From the NCBI GenBank assembly GCA_014523495.1, contig JAATVM010000166.1, forward strand, positions 1 to 10,125: 10,125 bases of DNA. Reading direction: 5' to 3'. The stretch comes from Nitrososphaerales archaeon TH1920. Its GTDB lineage: Archaea > Thermoproteota > Nitrososphaeria > Nitrososphaerales > Nitrososphaeraceae. Both the position numbers and the translations under genes were made by a program. Under the pieces are notes generated by a model that saw only the letters and a program-made list of their open reading frames with translations, searched no databases and had not been told where the DNA came from. Positions 1 to 6,219 of this stretch are shown here, piece by piece (positions within the stretch are counted from its first letter, which is position 1; each line of letters starts with the position of its first letter).

Positions 1-371
1 ACAGCCTGAGTCACTCGTATAACTCCAAAGAGGTTGGTTTCGTACTGTTGCTTGATTTCTTCTATACTAATCTCTTCAAATGCTCCGACCAGACCATATC
101 CAGCATTATTAACTAATACATCTATTCGTCCTGATTCTTCTATTATGGACTTTATTGCATTATCCACCGAGTTAGAATCAGTTACATCAAGCTGTATGGT
201 CTTTAATGGTATCTTTTCCTTATCTACAACCACTCTAATTTCTTTTTCTTTGTCTAAATTCCTCATTGATGCATACGTAAGAAAACCGTTTCTAGCTAGG
301 GTAATGGAAGTTACAAATCCTATACCTCTTGAGCTGCCTGTTACAAGAGCAACTTTCTCGTTGTCGATCAT
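1..371 (-). CDS. Short-chain dehydrogenase/reductase (SDR), N-terminal part, runs off the left edge
   Basis: Read on the minus strand from ATG at 371, the frame stays open to the window edge and gives 123 residues. Residues 11-18 read TGSSRGIG, the TGxxxGxG nucleotide-binding turn of classical SDRs. LDVTD (61-65), NNAG (88-91) and an Asn at about 113 in ETNLFG are further SDR landmarks in the right order. A basic residue after the second strand (R37) suggests NADP(H) rather than NAD(H), by family knowledge. The catalytic YxxxK lies beyond the window, so substrate and completeness cannot be judged. This is the first ATG after an in-frame stop just upstream, and a TATA-like box sits 26 nt before it, which fits a leaderless mRNA. 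The protein is expected to be cytosolic. Family assignment is firm; substrate unknown. Confidence 0.9.
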   Translation of the reverse strand, partial: MIDNEKVALVTGSSRGIGFVTSITLARNGFLTYASMRNLDKEKEIRVVVDKEKIPLKTIQLDVTDSNSVDNAIKSIIEESGRIDVLVNNAGYGLVGAFEEISIEEIKQQYETNLFGVIRVTQA

Positions 372-393
372 AATACCTAATGAGATTTCATCT

Positions 394-400
394 TATTTAA
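394..400 (-). promoter_or_regulatory. TATA box for the SDR gene
   Basis: The minus strand reads TTAAATA, centred 26 nt upstream of the SDR ATG. That is the usual box A to transcription start distance in archaea, so the mRNA would start at or next to the ATG. Assigned by spacing and sequence only. Confidence 0.45.
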
Positions 401-651
401 CAAATATTGAAATACCTATTTGCAACGTTTAACAATCTGAATCCAAGTTGATCTAAGTAGATTTAAGTTTATTCTTACTAATTTAATTTTTCAGATTTAT
501 AGTATAGAAAATAAATGTGGTAAAATATTTTGGAATTTGATTATAAAAGCTATTTAAAAAGGAATAATTTAGTAATGATTTTAAATTAATCTCTATAGAC
601 AATATGAGTTTATTTAAATCAAGTTCTAATATTATCATGTACTTCCAATAC

Positions 652-660
652 ATTTAATAT
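652..660 (+). promoter_or_regulatory. TATA-like box for the 330-residue exported protein
   Basis: ATTTAATAT is centred about 30 nt before the ATG at 686, implying a leader of only a few nucleotides. A second AT run, TTTTAAAA at about 662-669, is nearer (about 20 nt), so the exact box is uncertain. Confidence 0.35.
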
Positions 661-685
661 GTTTTAAAACCGATTATCATATGAT

Positions 686-1678
686 ATGCCAAATGTACAT
701 TTAGTATCACGTTTTGATTTTTTAAAATTAGTCGGGAGTGTTGGGGTAGCATTTATGTTACTTCCTTTGGTGCCATTTGGAAAGGCATTGGGTGCTGATG
801 CTACTGGGACTGGTAAACCTACGGTGATCAAGAGAGTTAGCAGAGTCGGACCCGATGGGGTGGTTTTTTTATATCCTACTAAGCCAAGAGGTTTTGTTTG
901 GTACATGAATCCAGAACATCCATTTGATTCGCATTTTGAAATAGGCGGCGGTTCTACATATCGCAAACTACTAAGAAATAAAGACGGTTCATGGACAGCC
1001 GACGACAATAAGAGAGTCAAATTTAACTTGAATGTAGACCCTGATTATAAGGACGCTATAGGCGCTTGTAATATGAGTTTCAAGGATTCAATTGCTCGTG
1101 GTTACACATACGATAAAAGCGATCTTGATAACGTTGAGTTGACAGGTTTTTTTAATGTCCATGAACCCACAGAACATGACGGCATATACCTTAGGGGTCC
1201 ATGTAATCATCATGATGAAAGCAATCATCTTTGTTGTGAGGAATTCAGCTATGACTGTGAGACAGATTGCAATAGTCTACACAAACCTTCTAAAGTAAAA
1301 CACACAAAACAAAGTCCAAATAAGTATTATGAAGATCCCGCAGGAATTAAAACGATAAATCCTCATATCACTTTAGCGGGTCATGGGTGGTTTGGTATCA
1401 AGTATATTCACAGAATTCTATCTCATGATATCAATGATCCAAAAGTCAAGTTGGAACAATGGTTGAATTTTAATGGCGATGGCAAGACTTGGATTAAAGT
1501 AAATGAGGTTATTGATAGTAGATCCTATAAATGGGGACCAAAGGCTATATGTGAAGGCAAAGATTATGAGGTTGGAGCCTGGGGAGGTCCTCGTATGGTT
1601 TACAAATGGTATCGTGGAGATGTTGATTTCAAATGGTTTTCATGCAGGCAGATTGAACCTAATTTGATTCATACTTGA
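686..1678 (+). CDS. Exported protein of unknown function with Tat-like leader and Cys/His-rich segment
   Basis: A 330-residue protein whose function I do not recognise with certainty. The N-terminus resembles a Tat signal peptide: SRFDFLK (8-14) matches the S-R-R-x-F-L-K pattern except that the second arginine is Phe. A hydrophobic stretch (about 15-32) follows, then a small-residue region ending near residue 39. The mature part is rich in aromatic and beta-type segments (TGFFNVHE about 153-160, ITLAGHGWFGIKYIHRI about 228-244, then WLNFNGDGKTWIKV). From memory this resembles archaeal and bacterial concanavalin A/jelly-roll carbohydrate-binding or polysaccharide-lyase-like domains, but that is tentative. 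Residues 173-199 hold five Cys and four His, possibly disulfides or a metal site; further Cys lie at 128, 289 and 320. The gene is monocistronic by position. Coding status is high, function low. Confidence 0.8.
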   Translation: MPNVHLVSRFDFLKLVGSVGVAFMLLPLVPFGKALGADATGTGKPTVIKRVSRVGPDGVVFLYPTKPRGFVWYMNPEHPFDSHFEIGGGSTYRKLLRNKDGSWTADDNKRVKFNLNVDPDYKDAIGACNMSFKDSIARGYTYDKSDLDNVELTGFFNVHEPTEHDGIYLRGPCNHHDESNHLCCEEFSYDCETDCNSLHKPSKVKHTKQSPNKYYEDPAGIKTINPHITLAGHGWFGIKYIHRILSHDINDPKVKLEQWLNFNGDGKTWIKVNEVIDSRSYKWGPKAICEGKDYEVGAWGGPRMVYKWYRGDVDFKWFSCRQIEPNLIHT

Positions 1679-2068
1679 TAGCAAGATTTACAGGCGATTA
1701 AATGCCCTAAAAAAAATCAATATATTATTTAGTTTTAGGAAAGTTAATTACTAGAGCTCTATTTCATACTAATAGACTTACCATAATGAATGTAGATACC
1801 GTTGTAGCTATACAAATTGATTTTAATAATTGCACTGAATTTATTTACCGGATTAGAGAATATTAAGAAATGCGAATTATTATAAAATAAATACAGTAAC
1901 ATTATTGCGGAACAAAAACCTGAAAATTCCTATCTGAAATTTAGGTGCAATGATCTAAAAATAAATTCAATCAGGTTATTGTATAGAAAAAACATTTTAA
2001 AATATTCATACTAATATAGTAAAGAACTACTTAAAACGATATTCCATTAAATTATTTCGATTAGGATA
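1679..2068. other. Intergenic region without a supportable gene
   Basis: This 390-nt AT-rich stretch lies between two co-directional genes. AT-rich motifs at about 2031-2038 and 2047-2054 could be the box A of the downstream phosphatase gene. The best short ORF (1786-1866, 26 codons plus stop) has no promoter or coding signal that I trust. I see no stable hairpin, tRNA or repeat. Confidence 0.4.
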
Positions 2069-3805
2069 TTGATTCAAGTTCTTCAGAATATTCAGGTAAA
2101 ACTATTGCTCTCCATCGTTTCATTATTGTTACTTGTCATAGTAACCTATACTGAACCATTTTTACAAAAAGCACTCGCGCAATCAGACACACACATTGTT
2201 GCAGCAGGAGATTGGGGATGTTCCAGTAATACGGAAAAAACAGTAAAGAGTGCAAACAGCATGGACCCTCAGTTAGTATTGGCACTGGGAGACTACTCTT
2301 ATGAGAAAACTTCAACTTGTTGGCTTGATGTAATAAAACCAATAAATTCTATTACAAAAATAAATTTTGGAAATCATGAGGACGAGAGCAAAAGCCTCCT
2401 TAATTCTTACCTAAGTCATTTTGGTCTTTCAAAACAATACTATTCCTTTGATATTCATAATGTACATGTATTGACCATGGCGACAGAAGAAGAATTCGGA
2501 TCAAAATCTGATCAATATAAATTTGTGGTAAATGATCTTAGAAAAGCTGCAAATAATCCAGACATAAAATGGATAATAGTTACCATGCATTATCCTTTTT
2601 ATTCTTCTCCAAATACATGTAAGGAATCAGATTGTGCAGGAAATGAGGAATCTAGAGAATTATATCATCCGCTATTTGATAAATATGGGGTAGATCTGGT
2701 TCTACAAGGACACGTCCATAACTATCAGAGAAGCTTTCCTTTAAAATTTAATCAAGAGTCATCATCAAAGCCATTAATGACGAGTACTAATAAGGCAGAA
2801 TATAAAAATCCCGATGGAGTAATATTCGCAATTGTAGGAACTGGAGGAGTAAACTTACATGGTTTGTCAGGATCTTCTTCATTCATGGCAAATCAAGAGG
2901 ACTCAAAATTTGGTATTTTGGATATGCATTTTTCTGATAATAAGCTAGATGCTAAATTTGTTACCAATGAAGGATCTACATTGGATCATTTTAGTATATC
3001 CAAAACGGTAAAGAAGATAATAGTAGAGCGAATAAGTGATAATGTTATAACTGAAGATAAAGCCAAGCCACTATCAGACAAAGAGGATAAACCAGCAGTA
3101 ACTACAGAACTTAGCGATGATGCAGTCACTGAAGATAAAGCCAAGCCACTATCAGACAAGGAAGATAAACCAGCTTTATCCAAAGAAGCTGATGGTGATA
3201 TAGTTACAGTTGATAAACTAAAGTCTCTATTGCACAAAGAAGATGGTAAATCAAACGAATTATCAGACAAAGCTATAGTTACAGATGATAAACAAATTAC
3301 AATATTAGACGAGGGAGAAATTCCATTATCGGACAAAGAAGATAAGCCAGCTGCAACTACAGAACCTAGCGATGATGCAGTCACTGATGATAAAGCAAAG
3401 CCACTATCAGACAAAGAGGATAAACCAGCACTAACTACAGAACCTAGCGATGATGCAGTCACTGATGATAAAGCAAAGCCACTATCAGACGAGGGAGAAG
3501 TTCAATTATCAGACAAAGAGGATAAACCAGCACTAACTACAGAACCTAGCGATGATGCAGTCACTGATGATAAAGCAAAGCCACTATCAGACAAGGAAGA
3601 TAAACCAGCAGTATCTGAAGATAAAACAACGTCTCATCAAAATAGTGAAGATAAGGACAAATCGCCTGTCGAAGGTTTACTTGAACCATTAGATAACACC
3701 GATCCTATTGATGATGATAACACCGATCCTATTGATGATGATGGGTCTGACCCAGAAAAGACCATAAATACCAACGAGAAGGATCCATTTGCCGCTCGGG
3801 ATTAA
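2069..3805 (+). CDS. Secreted purple-acid-phosphatase-like metallophosphoesterase with acidic repeat tail
   Basis: A 578-residue protein predicted to hydrolyse phosphate esters outside the cell at a two-metal centre. All five PAP metal-binding blocks are present in order: GDWG (47-50, D48), GDYSY (74-78, D75 and Y78), GNHE (101-104, N102), VTMH (171-174, H174) and GHVH (214-217, H215 and H217). GTGG at 257-260 also fits the family. The GDWG and HYPFYSS blocks resemble the small single-domain TRAP type, and no fibronectin-like domain precedes the catalytic part. Residues 10-38 form a signal peptide ending ALAQS. From about 323 to 519 lies a low-complexity tail of Asp/Lys/Ser/Pro repeats, then two NTDPIDDD copies. 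There is no C-terminal membrane anchor. The start is a TTG; an in-frame stop lies 21 nt upstream, no ATG is available, and later starts would trim the signal peptide. Substrate unknown. Confidence 0.87.
   Translation: MIQVLQNIQVKLLLSIVSLLLLVIVTYTEPFLQKALAQSDTHIVAAGDWGCSSNTEKTVKSANSMDPQLVLALGDYSYEKTSTCWLDVIKPINSITKINFGNHEDESKSLLNSYLSHFGLSKQYYSFDIHNVHVLTMATEEEFGSKSDQYKFVVNDLRKAANNPDIKWIIVTMHYPFYSSPNTCKESDCAGNEESRELYHPLFDKYGVDLVLQGHVHNYQRSFPLKFNQESSSKPLMTSTNKAEYKNPDGVIFAIVGTGGVNLHGLSGSSSFMANQEDSKFGILDMHFSDNKLDAKFVTNEGSTLDHFSISKTVKKIIVERISDNVITEDKAKPLSDKEDKPAVTTELSDDAVTEDKAKPLSDKEDKPALSKEADGDIVTVDKLKSLLHKEDGKSNELSDKAIVTDDKQITILDEGEIPLSDKEDKPAATTEPSDDAVTDDKAKPLSDKEDKPALTTEPSDDAVTDDKAKPLSDEGEVQLSDKEDKPALTTEPSDDAVTDDKAKPLSDKEDKPAVSEDKTTSHQNSEDKDKSPVEGLLEPLDNTDPIDDDNTDPIDDDGSDPEKTINTNEKDPFAARD
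3035..3625 (+). repeat. In-frame modular repeats encoding the acidic tail of the phosphatase
   Basis: About seven tandem units of a 26-residue (78-nt) repeat. The consensus has two halves: A, SDDAVTDDKAKPL, and B, SDKEDKPALTTEP. Units at 3368-3445, 3446-3547 and 3548-3625 are nearly identical in DNA; units near 3035-3190 are slightly diverged and the one near 3191-3268 strongly so. Two units carry an extra short DEGE-containing module between A and B, at about 3308-3332 and 3488-3511. The DNA-level similarity indicates recent duplication or unequal exchange within the gene. It is not a CRISPR array: the repeats are contiguous, in frame and lack unique spacers. Confidence 0.92.
3695..3742 (+). 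repeat. Two tandem 24-nt copies encoding NTDPIDDD
   Basis: Residues 543-550 and 551-558 of the phosphatase are identical octapeptides encoded by identical 24-nt copies. The motif is very acidic and could bind divalent cations such as calcium, but it lacks a recognised dockerin or EF-hand context, so that is only a possibility. Confidence 0.85.
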
Positions 3806-3837
3806 TCAATCAGAAAAGAAAGAAAAAGTAGCCAATC

Positions 3838-3862
3838 ACTTTTTACTTTTTGTTTTTCTCCT
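3838..3862 (+). terminator. T-rich terminator after the phosphatase gene
   Basis: Three runs of five T follow one another about 35-55 nt after the stop codon. Archaeal RNA polymerase terminates at such U-rich tracts without needing a hairpin, so this is the likely end of the phosphatase transcript. Confidence 0.55.
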
Positions 3863-3996
3863 TCCTTCAGATATAAAATATATTAGGCAACAATATGTGA
3901 AGTTCATTAATGAGGCAAATTGCAAAGTTGGGCAAAAATTATGAATGTTGCGTAGCGTTTCTAGACACTGGTACCAGATAAATATTTTCAGAGCAG

Positions 3997-4004
3997 CAAA
4001 AAAT
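3997..4004 (-). terminator. Short T-run terminator after dps
   Basis: On the minus strand a run of six T begins a few nucleotides after the dps stop codon. It is weaker than the tracts after the phosphatase and hsp20 genes, but it is the only obvious candidate. Confidence 0.3.
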
Positions 4005-4007
4005 AGA

Positions 4008-4517
4008 TTAGGTTATTATGAAGGATCTCAACATCCAAGCCATTTTTTCATGTTCTTCCATTTTATCTGTAAGAAAGTTAGCCGTTCCTTCGTCATTTAG
4101 ATCTTGACATTCATTGATGTTCTTCCTAAGTGTCTTTATTACAACCTCATGGTCAGACAAAAGGTTCCCTAACATAGTATCTGCGTCAGGAAACGATCCT
4201 ACATCTTCTTTTATTTGCGAAGAACTTATAAACTCTTTTAATGTAGCTCTTGACTTTCCACCAACCGCCCTTACTCTTTCTGCGATTTCATCAACTGCCG
4301 TGGCTAACAGTTCATATTGTTCTTCAAAAAACTTGTGAAGATCATTGAACCTTGGATCCTCAACGTTCCAATGATAGTTTTTTGTCTTTGTTAGTAGAAC
4401 ATATTCGGCAGCCAGATTATCATTTAGTATGTTCGTAATCTTTTGCATAATTTCACGCGAGATTCCTGTATCTATTCTACTGAAAATATTCATTGTTTTT
4501 GGCTTTGATTTGTTCAT
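4008..4517 (-). CDS. dps: Dps-family ferritin-like DNA-protection protein
   Basis: A 169-residue four-helix-bundle protein of the Dps/miniferritin family, which oxidises Fe(II) with peroxide, stores iron in a dodecamer and protects DNA. The ferroxidase signature is intact: KNYHWNVEDPRFNDLHKFFEEQYE has H49 and H61, and DEIAERVRAVGG has D76 and E80, the spacing seen in bacterial Dps. The C-terminal helix motif EEHEKMAWMLRSF (154-166) is also typical. Length is normal for the family. A short lysine-rich start (MNKSKPK) precedes the first helix and could help DNA contact. An internal Met9 is an alternative start, but ATG 4517 has a TATA box 24 nt upstream, fitting a leaderless mRNA. The gene is divergent from the small membrane protein at 4604. 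Expected to be induced by oxidative stress or starvation, by family knowledge. Confidence 0.95.
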   Translation of the reverse strand: MNKSKPKTMNIFSRIDTGISREIMQKITNILNDNLAAEYVLLTKTKNYHWNVEDPRFNDLHKFFEEQYELLATAVDEIAERVRAVGGKSRATLKEFISSSQIKEDVGSFPDADTMLGNLLSDHEVVIKTLRKNINECQDLNDEGTANFLTDKMEEHEKMAWMLRSFIIT

Positions 4518-4537
4518 GTAAATATTGGGCTTACAAA

Positions 4538-4544
4538 GTATAAA
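4538..4544 (-). promoter_or_regulatory. TATA box for dps
   Basis: The minus strand reads TTTATAC centred 24 nt before the dps ATG, preceded by AACCGC, a possible BRE. This implies a leaderless or near-leaderless transcript. Confidence 0.5.
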
Positions 4545-4573
4545 GCGGTTGGTATCTCGTCCAAGTAATTATC

Positions 4574-4583
4574 TATTTAAATA
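4574..4583 (+). promoter_or_regulatory. TATA box for the small membrane protein
   Basis: TATTTAAATA is a near-ideal archaeal box A centred 25-26 nt before the ATG at 4604. Together with the opposed dps box at 4538-4544 it packs two divergent promoters into 86 nt. Confidence 0.6.
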
Positions 4584-4603
4584 ATTATGTATAACATCAA
4601 CCA

Positions 4604-4945
4604 ATGGCGGTCGAGCAGCAGCTCACTATTACAATCATCAAGTTTATTATTGGACTGTTAGTTTCTACGTTGGTGATCTACCTCGTTACTTCCATTACGA
4701 GGCATAGAAGAAGCATAAAATTAGCCTTATTTACGGCAATTATAGGTTCAATAGTATATGGAATTGTCTATCTTTGGCTTGGAAATGGTTTTCTTTCTGC
4801 AGTCTTAGGTGGGTTAGCTTGGCTTTTGGCCGTAAAAGCTATCTATCACATGGGATGGCTAAAAGCCTTGATAATAGCAGTAAGTATATGGATTATCACA
4901 TCTATTATTGGCGTTTTATTGCCGACTGCGACAGGACCTCTTTGA
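4604..4945 (+). CDS. Small four-helix integral membrane protein of unknown function
   Basis: A 113-residue, strongly hydrophobic protein with four predicted membrane segments at about residues 9-31, 38-58, 61-82 and 86-107. A basic loop (TRHRRSIK, 32-39) between the first two segments suggests that this loop faces the cytoplasm. It has no catalytic motif, cysteine cluster or transporter signature that I recognise. The start is supported by an excellent TATA box at leaderless spacing. It is divergent from dps, so the two may share regulatory DNA, but a functional link is not shown. Downstream, 339 nt without a supported gene separate it from hsp20. Coding status is good because of the promoter, the length and the coherent membrane topology. 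Confidence 0.75.
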   Translation: MAVEQQLTITIIKFIIGLLVSTLVIYLVTSITRHRRSIKLALFTAIIGSIVYGIVYLWLGNGFLSAVLGGLAWLLAVKAIYHMGWLKALIIAVSIWIITSIIGVLLPTATGPL

Positions 4946-5106
4946 TATTAAAGAAATCCAATGTAGATCAATTAATGATAATAAAATTATGAGATTGATA
5001 ATAGCCCCTTTAATGGAATTTGATCAGGAGAATTCAATGTTTTTATTTAAAGTAAAAGCATATAAGGAATAGTCCAACATTTCTTGATTATTTCATTTGA
5101 ATATTC

Positions 5107-5212
5107 TGACCGTTATAGCCCTCATCTAAGCGCGGACAGTGTTTTCAAAACGGGGATAATGATGCCCATGATGCCCAAATTTCTTTCGTCAATACATACC
5201 GATGTAAGGTCA
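5107..5212 (+). other. Candidate structured RNA or micro-ORF in a GC-richer block
   Basis: By hand count about 47 of 106 bases are G or C, well above the flanking DNA. The ends can pair: TGACC at 5107-5111 with GGTCA at 5208-5212, then TTA with TAA past one bulged G. Inside are a small inverted repeat GTTTTCAAAAC (5141-5151) and the direct repeat ATGATGCCC twice (5159-5176). A micro-ORF, 5159-5215, would encode MMPMMPKFLSSIHTDVRS. Neither the RNA nor the peptide reading is proved, and the strand is assumed. Confidence 0.3.
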
Positions 5213-5234
5213 TAAAAATTTTATTTTTAGAGAA

Positions 5235-5245
5235 AAATATATATA
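5235..5245 (+). promoter_or_regulatory. TATA box for hsp20
   Basis: AAATATATATA is centred 25 nt before an ATG at 5265 and 45 nt before the TTG that begins the Hsp20 reading frame. The transcript should therefore start near 5265, leaving about 20 nt of leader if the TTG is used. Confidence 0.55.
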
Positions 5246-5269
5246 TTGTAATAGACATTACATAATGTC

Positions 5270-5276
5270 AGGTGAT
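5270..5276 (+). promoter_or_regulatory. Shine-Dalgarno site supporting the TTG start of hsp20
   Basis: AGGTGAT is complementary to the conserved 3' end of archaeal 16S rRNA and lies 8 nt before the TTG at 5285. Most other genes here look leaderless, so this site is unusual in the window and argues that the TTG can be a true start. Confidence 0.5.
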
Positions 5277-5284
5277 ATGCAAAA

Positions 5285-5815
5285 TTGTGGAATGATCCAT
5301 GGGGATTTAGAGATAGATTTTTCGAACAGATAGATAGGGAATTTTCAGAGGCTGAAGACATGTTGAACAGGATGTTCAGGACAGTTAGAGAGTCTGGCAC
5401 TACTGTATCACAGACATTTCCGTACTTCTATGGATACCAAATTAATGTAGGACCGGATGGAAAACCTCACATAAGAGAATTTGGTAACGTAAGACCTTCT
5501 TCGAAAGGACTGACAGAGCAAAGTACTGTGCGCCAGCCACTTGTAGACACTGCATTCAATGAAAAGGAGAATATAATGGTAATTACAGCAGAGATGCCCG
5601 GCATAACTAAAGAAGATGTAAAGGTATCGATGGGAGAAGGACTGGTAACAATACATGCTGAAAAGGGTAATAAAAAATATCATACAGAGCTTCCAGTAGA
5701 TAAAGAATTAGACGCTGATTCTACAAAGGCCAGCTACATAAACGGAATATTGGAATTAAAGATTCAATTGAAGAAGCCTCTAAAGTCAAAAGCCAAAGAA
5801 ATAAAAGTTGAGTAG
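5285..5815 (+). CDS. hsp20: Hsp20 / alpha-crystallin small heat-shock protein
   Basis: A 176-residue ATP-independent holdase that would bind unfolding proteins as a large cytosolic oligomer. The alpha-crystallin domain covers about residues 85-165. It includes AEMPGITKEDVKV (102-114), the A-x-x-x-n-G-x-L-type motif at NGILEL (153-158), and a C-terminal I-x-V (173-175, IKV) that would dock on a neighbouring subunit. The variable N-terminal arm (1-82) has the aromatic and charged WNDPWGFRDRFFEQ start and the YGYQINVGPDGKP segment seen in archaeal members. The frame is closed by TGA at 5273, so only the TTG at 5285 is available upstream of the domain. An ATG at 5265, at perfect leaderless spacing from the TATA box, is one base out of frame. 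Expected to be heat- or stress-inducible. Confidence 0.93.
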   Translation: MWNDPWGFRDRFFEQIDREFSEAEDMLNRMFRTVRESGTTVSQTFPYFYGYQINVGPDGKPHIREFGNVRPSSKGLTEQSTVRQPLVDTAFNEKENIMVITAEMPGITKEDVKVSMGEGLVTIHAEKGNKKYHTELPVDKELDADSTKASYINGILELKIQLKKPLKSKAKEIKVE

Positions 5816-5838
5816 CTCTACTACTAGTCAACTAAATC

Positions 5839-5854
5839 TTTTTTTTCTTTTTTT
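5839..5854 (+). terminator. T-tract terminator after hsp20
   Basis: Eight T, one C and seven T lie about 24-39 nt after the hsp20 stop codon. This is the strongest U-tract in the window and the likely end of the hsp20 transcript, separating it from the zinc-ribbon gene. Confidence 0.65.
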
Positions 5855-5875
5855 AGTATTATAAAGGTATTTTCA

Positions 5876-6193
5876 ATGGTAAATAATAATAGTAACCAAG
5901 TATCTTTGAAAGTATCGGAAACCAACTCTAAAATAATGGAAGTCGGTATTTATGAAACTAAATCTGAAGTTTGTCTTAGTGATAAATCTTCAATATCACC
6001 AAATATAGTAACCTCGACTATAAAAGATCAATTAAAGCCTAGTCCCAGCAGGATTGATTATAATTTTTTTAATTATTGTTCCACCTGCGAATTGAAATAC
6101 CCAAAACAGGTTTTGCGTTGTAAAGACTGCAATCAAAAAGTTAGAACCCGACCATGGCATCGTTCAAGAATTATAGACCGCAAGAGGATTTAA
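5876..6193 (+). CDS. Small zinc-ribbon protein of unknown function
   Basis: A 105-residue protein with a polar, low-complexity N-terminal half (1-60) and a compact zinc ribbon: C68-x2-C71 and C82-x2-C85, ten residues between the pairs, the second pair in RCKDCNQKVR. The tail (RTRPWHRSRIIDRKRI) is very basic, which suggests RNA or DNA contact; that is inference. From memory similar short CxxC proteins with a R-x-R-P-W-H-R-S tail recur in Nitrososphaerales genomes, so it may be a lineage-specific family. It lies 60 nt after hsp20, beyond the T tract, and 26 nt before the next gene, with which it may be co-transcribed. The promoter is not clear: ATTATAAA at about 5858-5865 is only some 14 nt from the ATG. 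Met21 is an alternative start. Confidence 0.72.
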   Translation: MVNNNSNQVSLKVSETNSKIMEVGIYETKSEVCLSDKSSISPNIVTSTIKDQLKPSPSRIDYNFFNYCSTCELKYPKQVLRCKDCNQKVRTRPWHRSRIIDRKRI

Positions 6194-6219
6194 TAGAATA
6201 AGATACTTAACATGATATT

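Larger units (their letters stand above)
372..685. other. Divergent intergenic region (SDR / exported protein)
   Basis: This 314-nt AT-rich stretch separates two divergently transcribed genes. It carries the TATA box for the SDR gene at 394-400 and a TATA-like ATTTAATAT at 652-660 for the gene on the right. Other TATA-like runs (for example around 550-560 and 610-620) have no gene at the right distance. I see no convincing RNA gene or longer ORF. Confidence 0.5.
4946..5284. other. Intergenic region upstream of hsp20 with a GC-richer block
   Basis: This 339-nt stretch holds the hsp20 promoter (5235-5245) and ribosome binding site (5270-5276). Its central part (about 5107-5212) is clearly less AT-rich than its surroundings and is listed separately. 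A short ORF near 5037-5072 has AGGAG six nt before its ATG but encodes only 11 residues, so I do not call it a gene. Confidence 0.4.

Noticed and set aside
34..432. Plus-strand open frame of 132 codons
   Set aside because: It lies opposite the SDR gene, whose TGxxxGxG and NNAG motifs are clear on the minus strand; this frame has no recognisable features.
664..1020. Minus-strand open frame of 118 codons
   Set aside because: Antisense shadow of the exported 330-residue protein, which has a signal peptide and promoter of its own.
1786..1866. 26-codon plus-strand ORF
   Set aside because: No TATA box at a useful distance, no ribosome site and no recognisable sequence.
2986..3462. Minus-strand open frame of 158 codons with repeated Ser/Leu segments
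   Set aside because: Its repetitiveness is only the complement of the in-frame repeats of the phosphatase tail.
3035..3625. Tandem repeats considered as a CRISPR array
   Set aside because: Repeats are contiguous, in frame, vary in length and have no unique spacers.
3968..3977. Palindrome CTGGTACCAG near the dps 3' end
   Set aside because: A single ten-base palindrome in a spacer is expected by chance fairly often and has no partner site.
4774..4992. Plus-strand open frame of 72 codons inside and beyond the membrane-protein gene
   Set aside because: Out of frame with the membrane protein, which has the better promoter and coherent hydrophobic segments.
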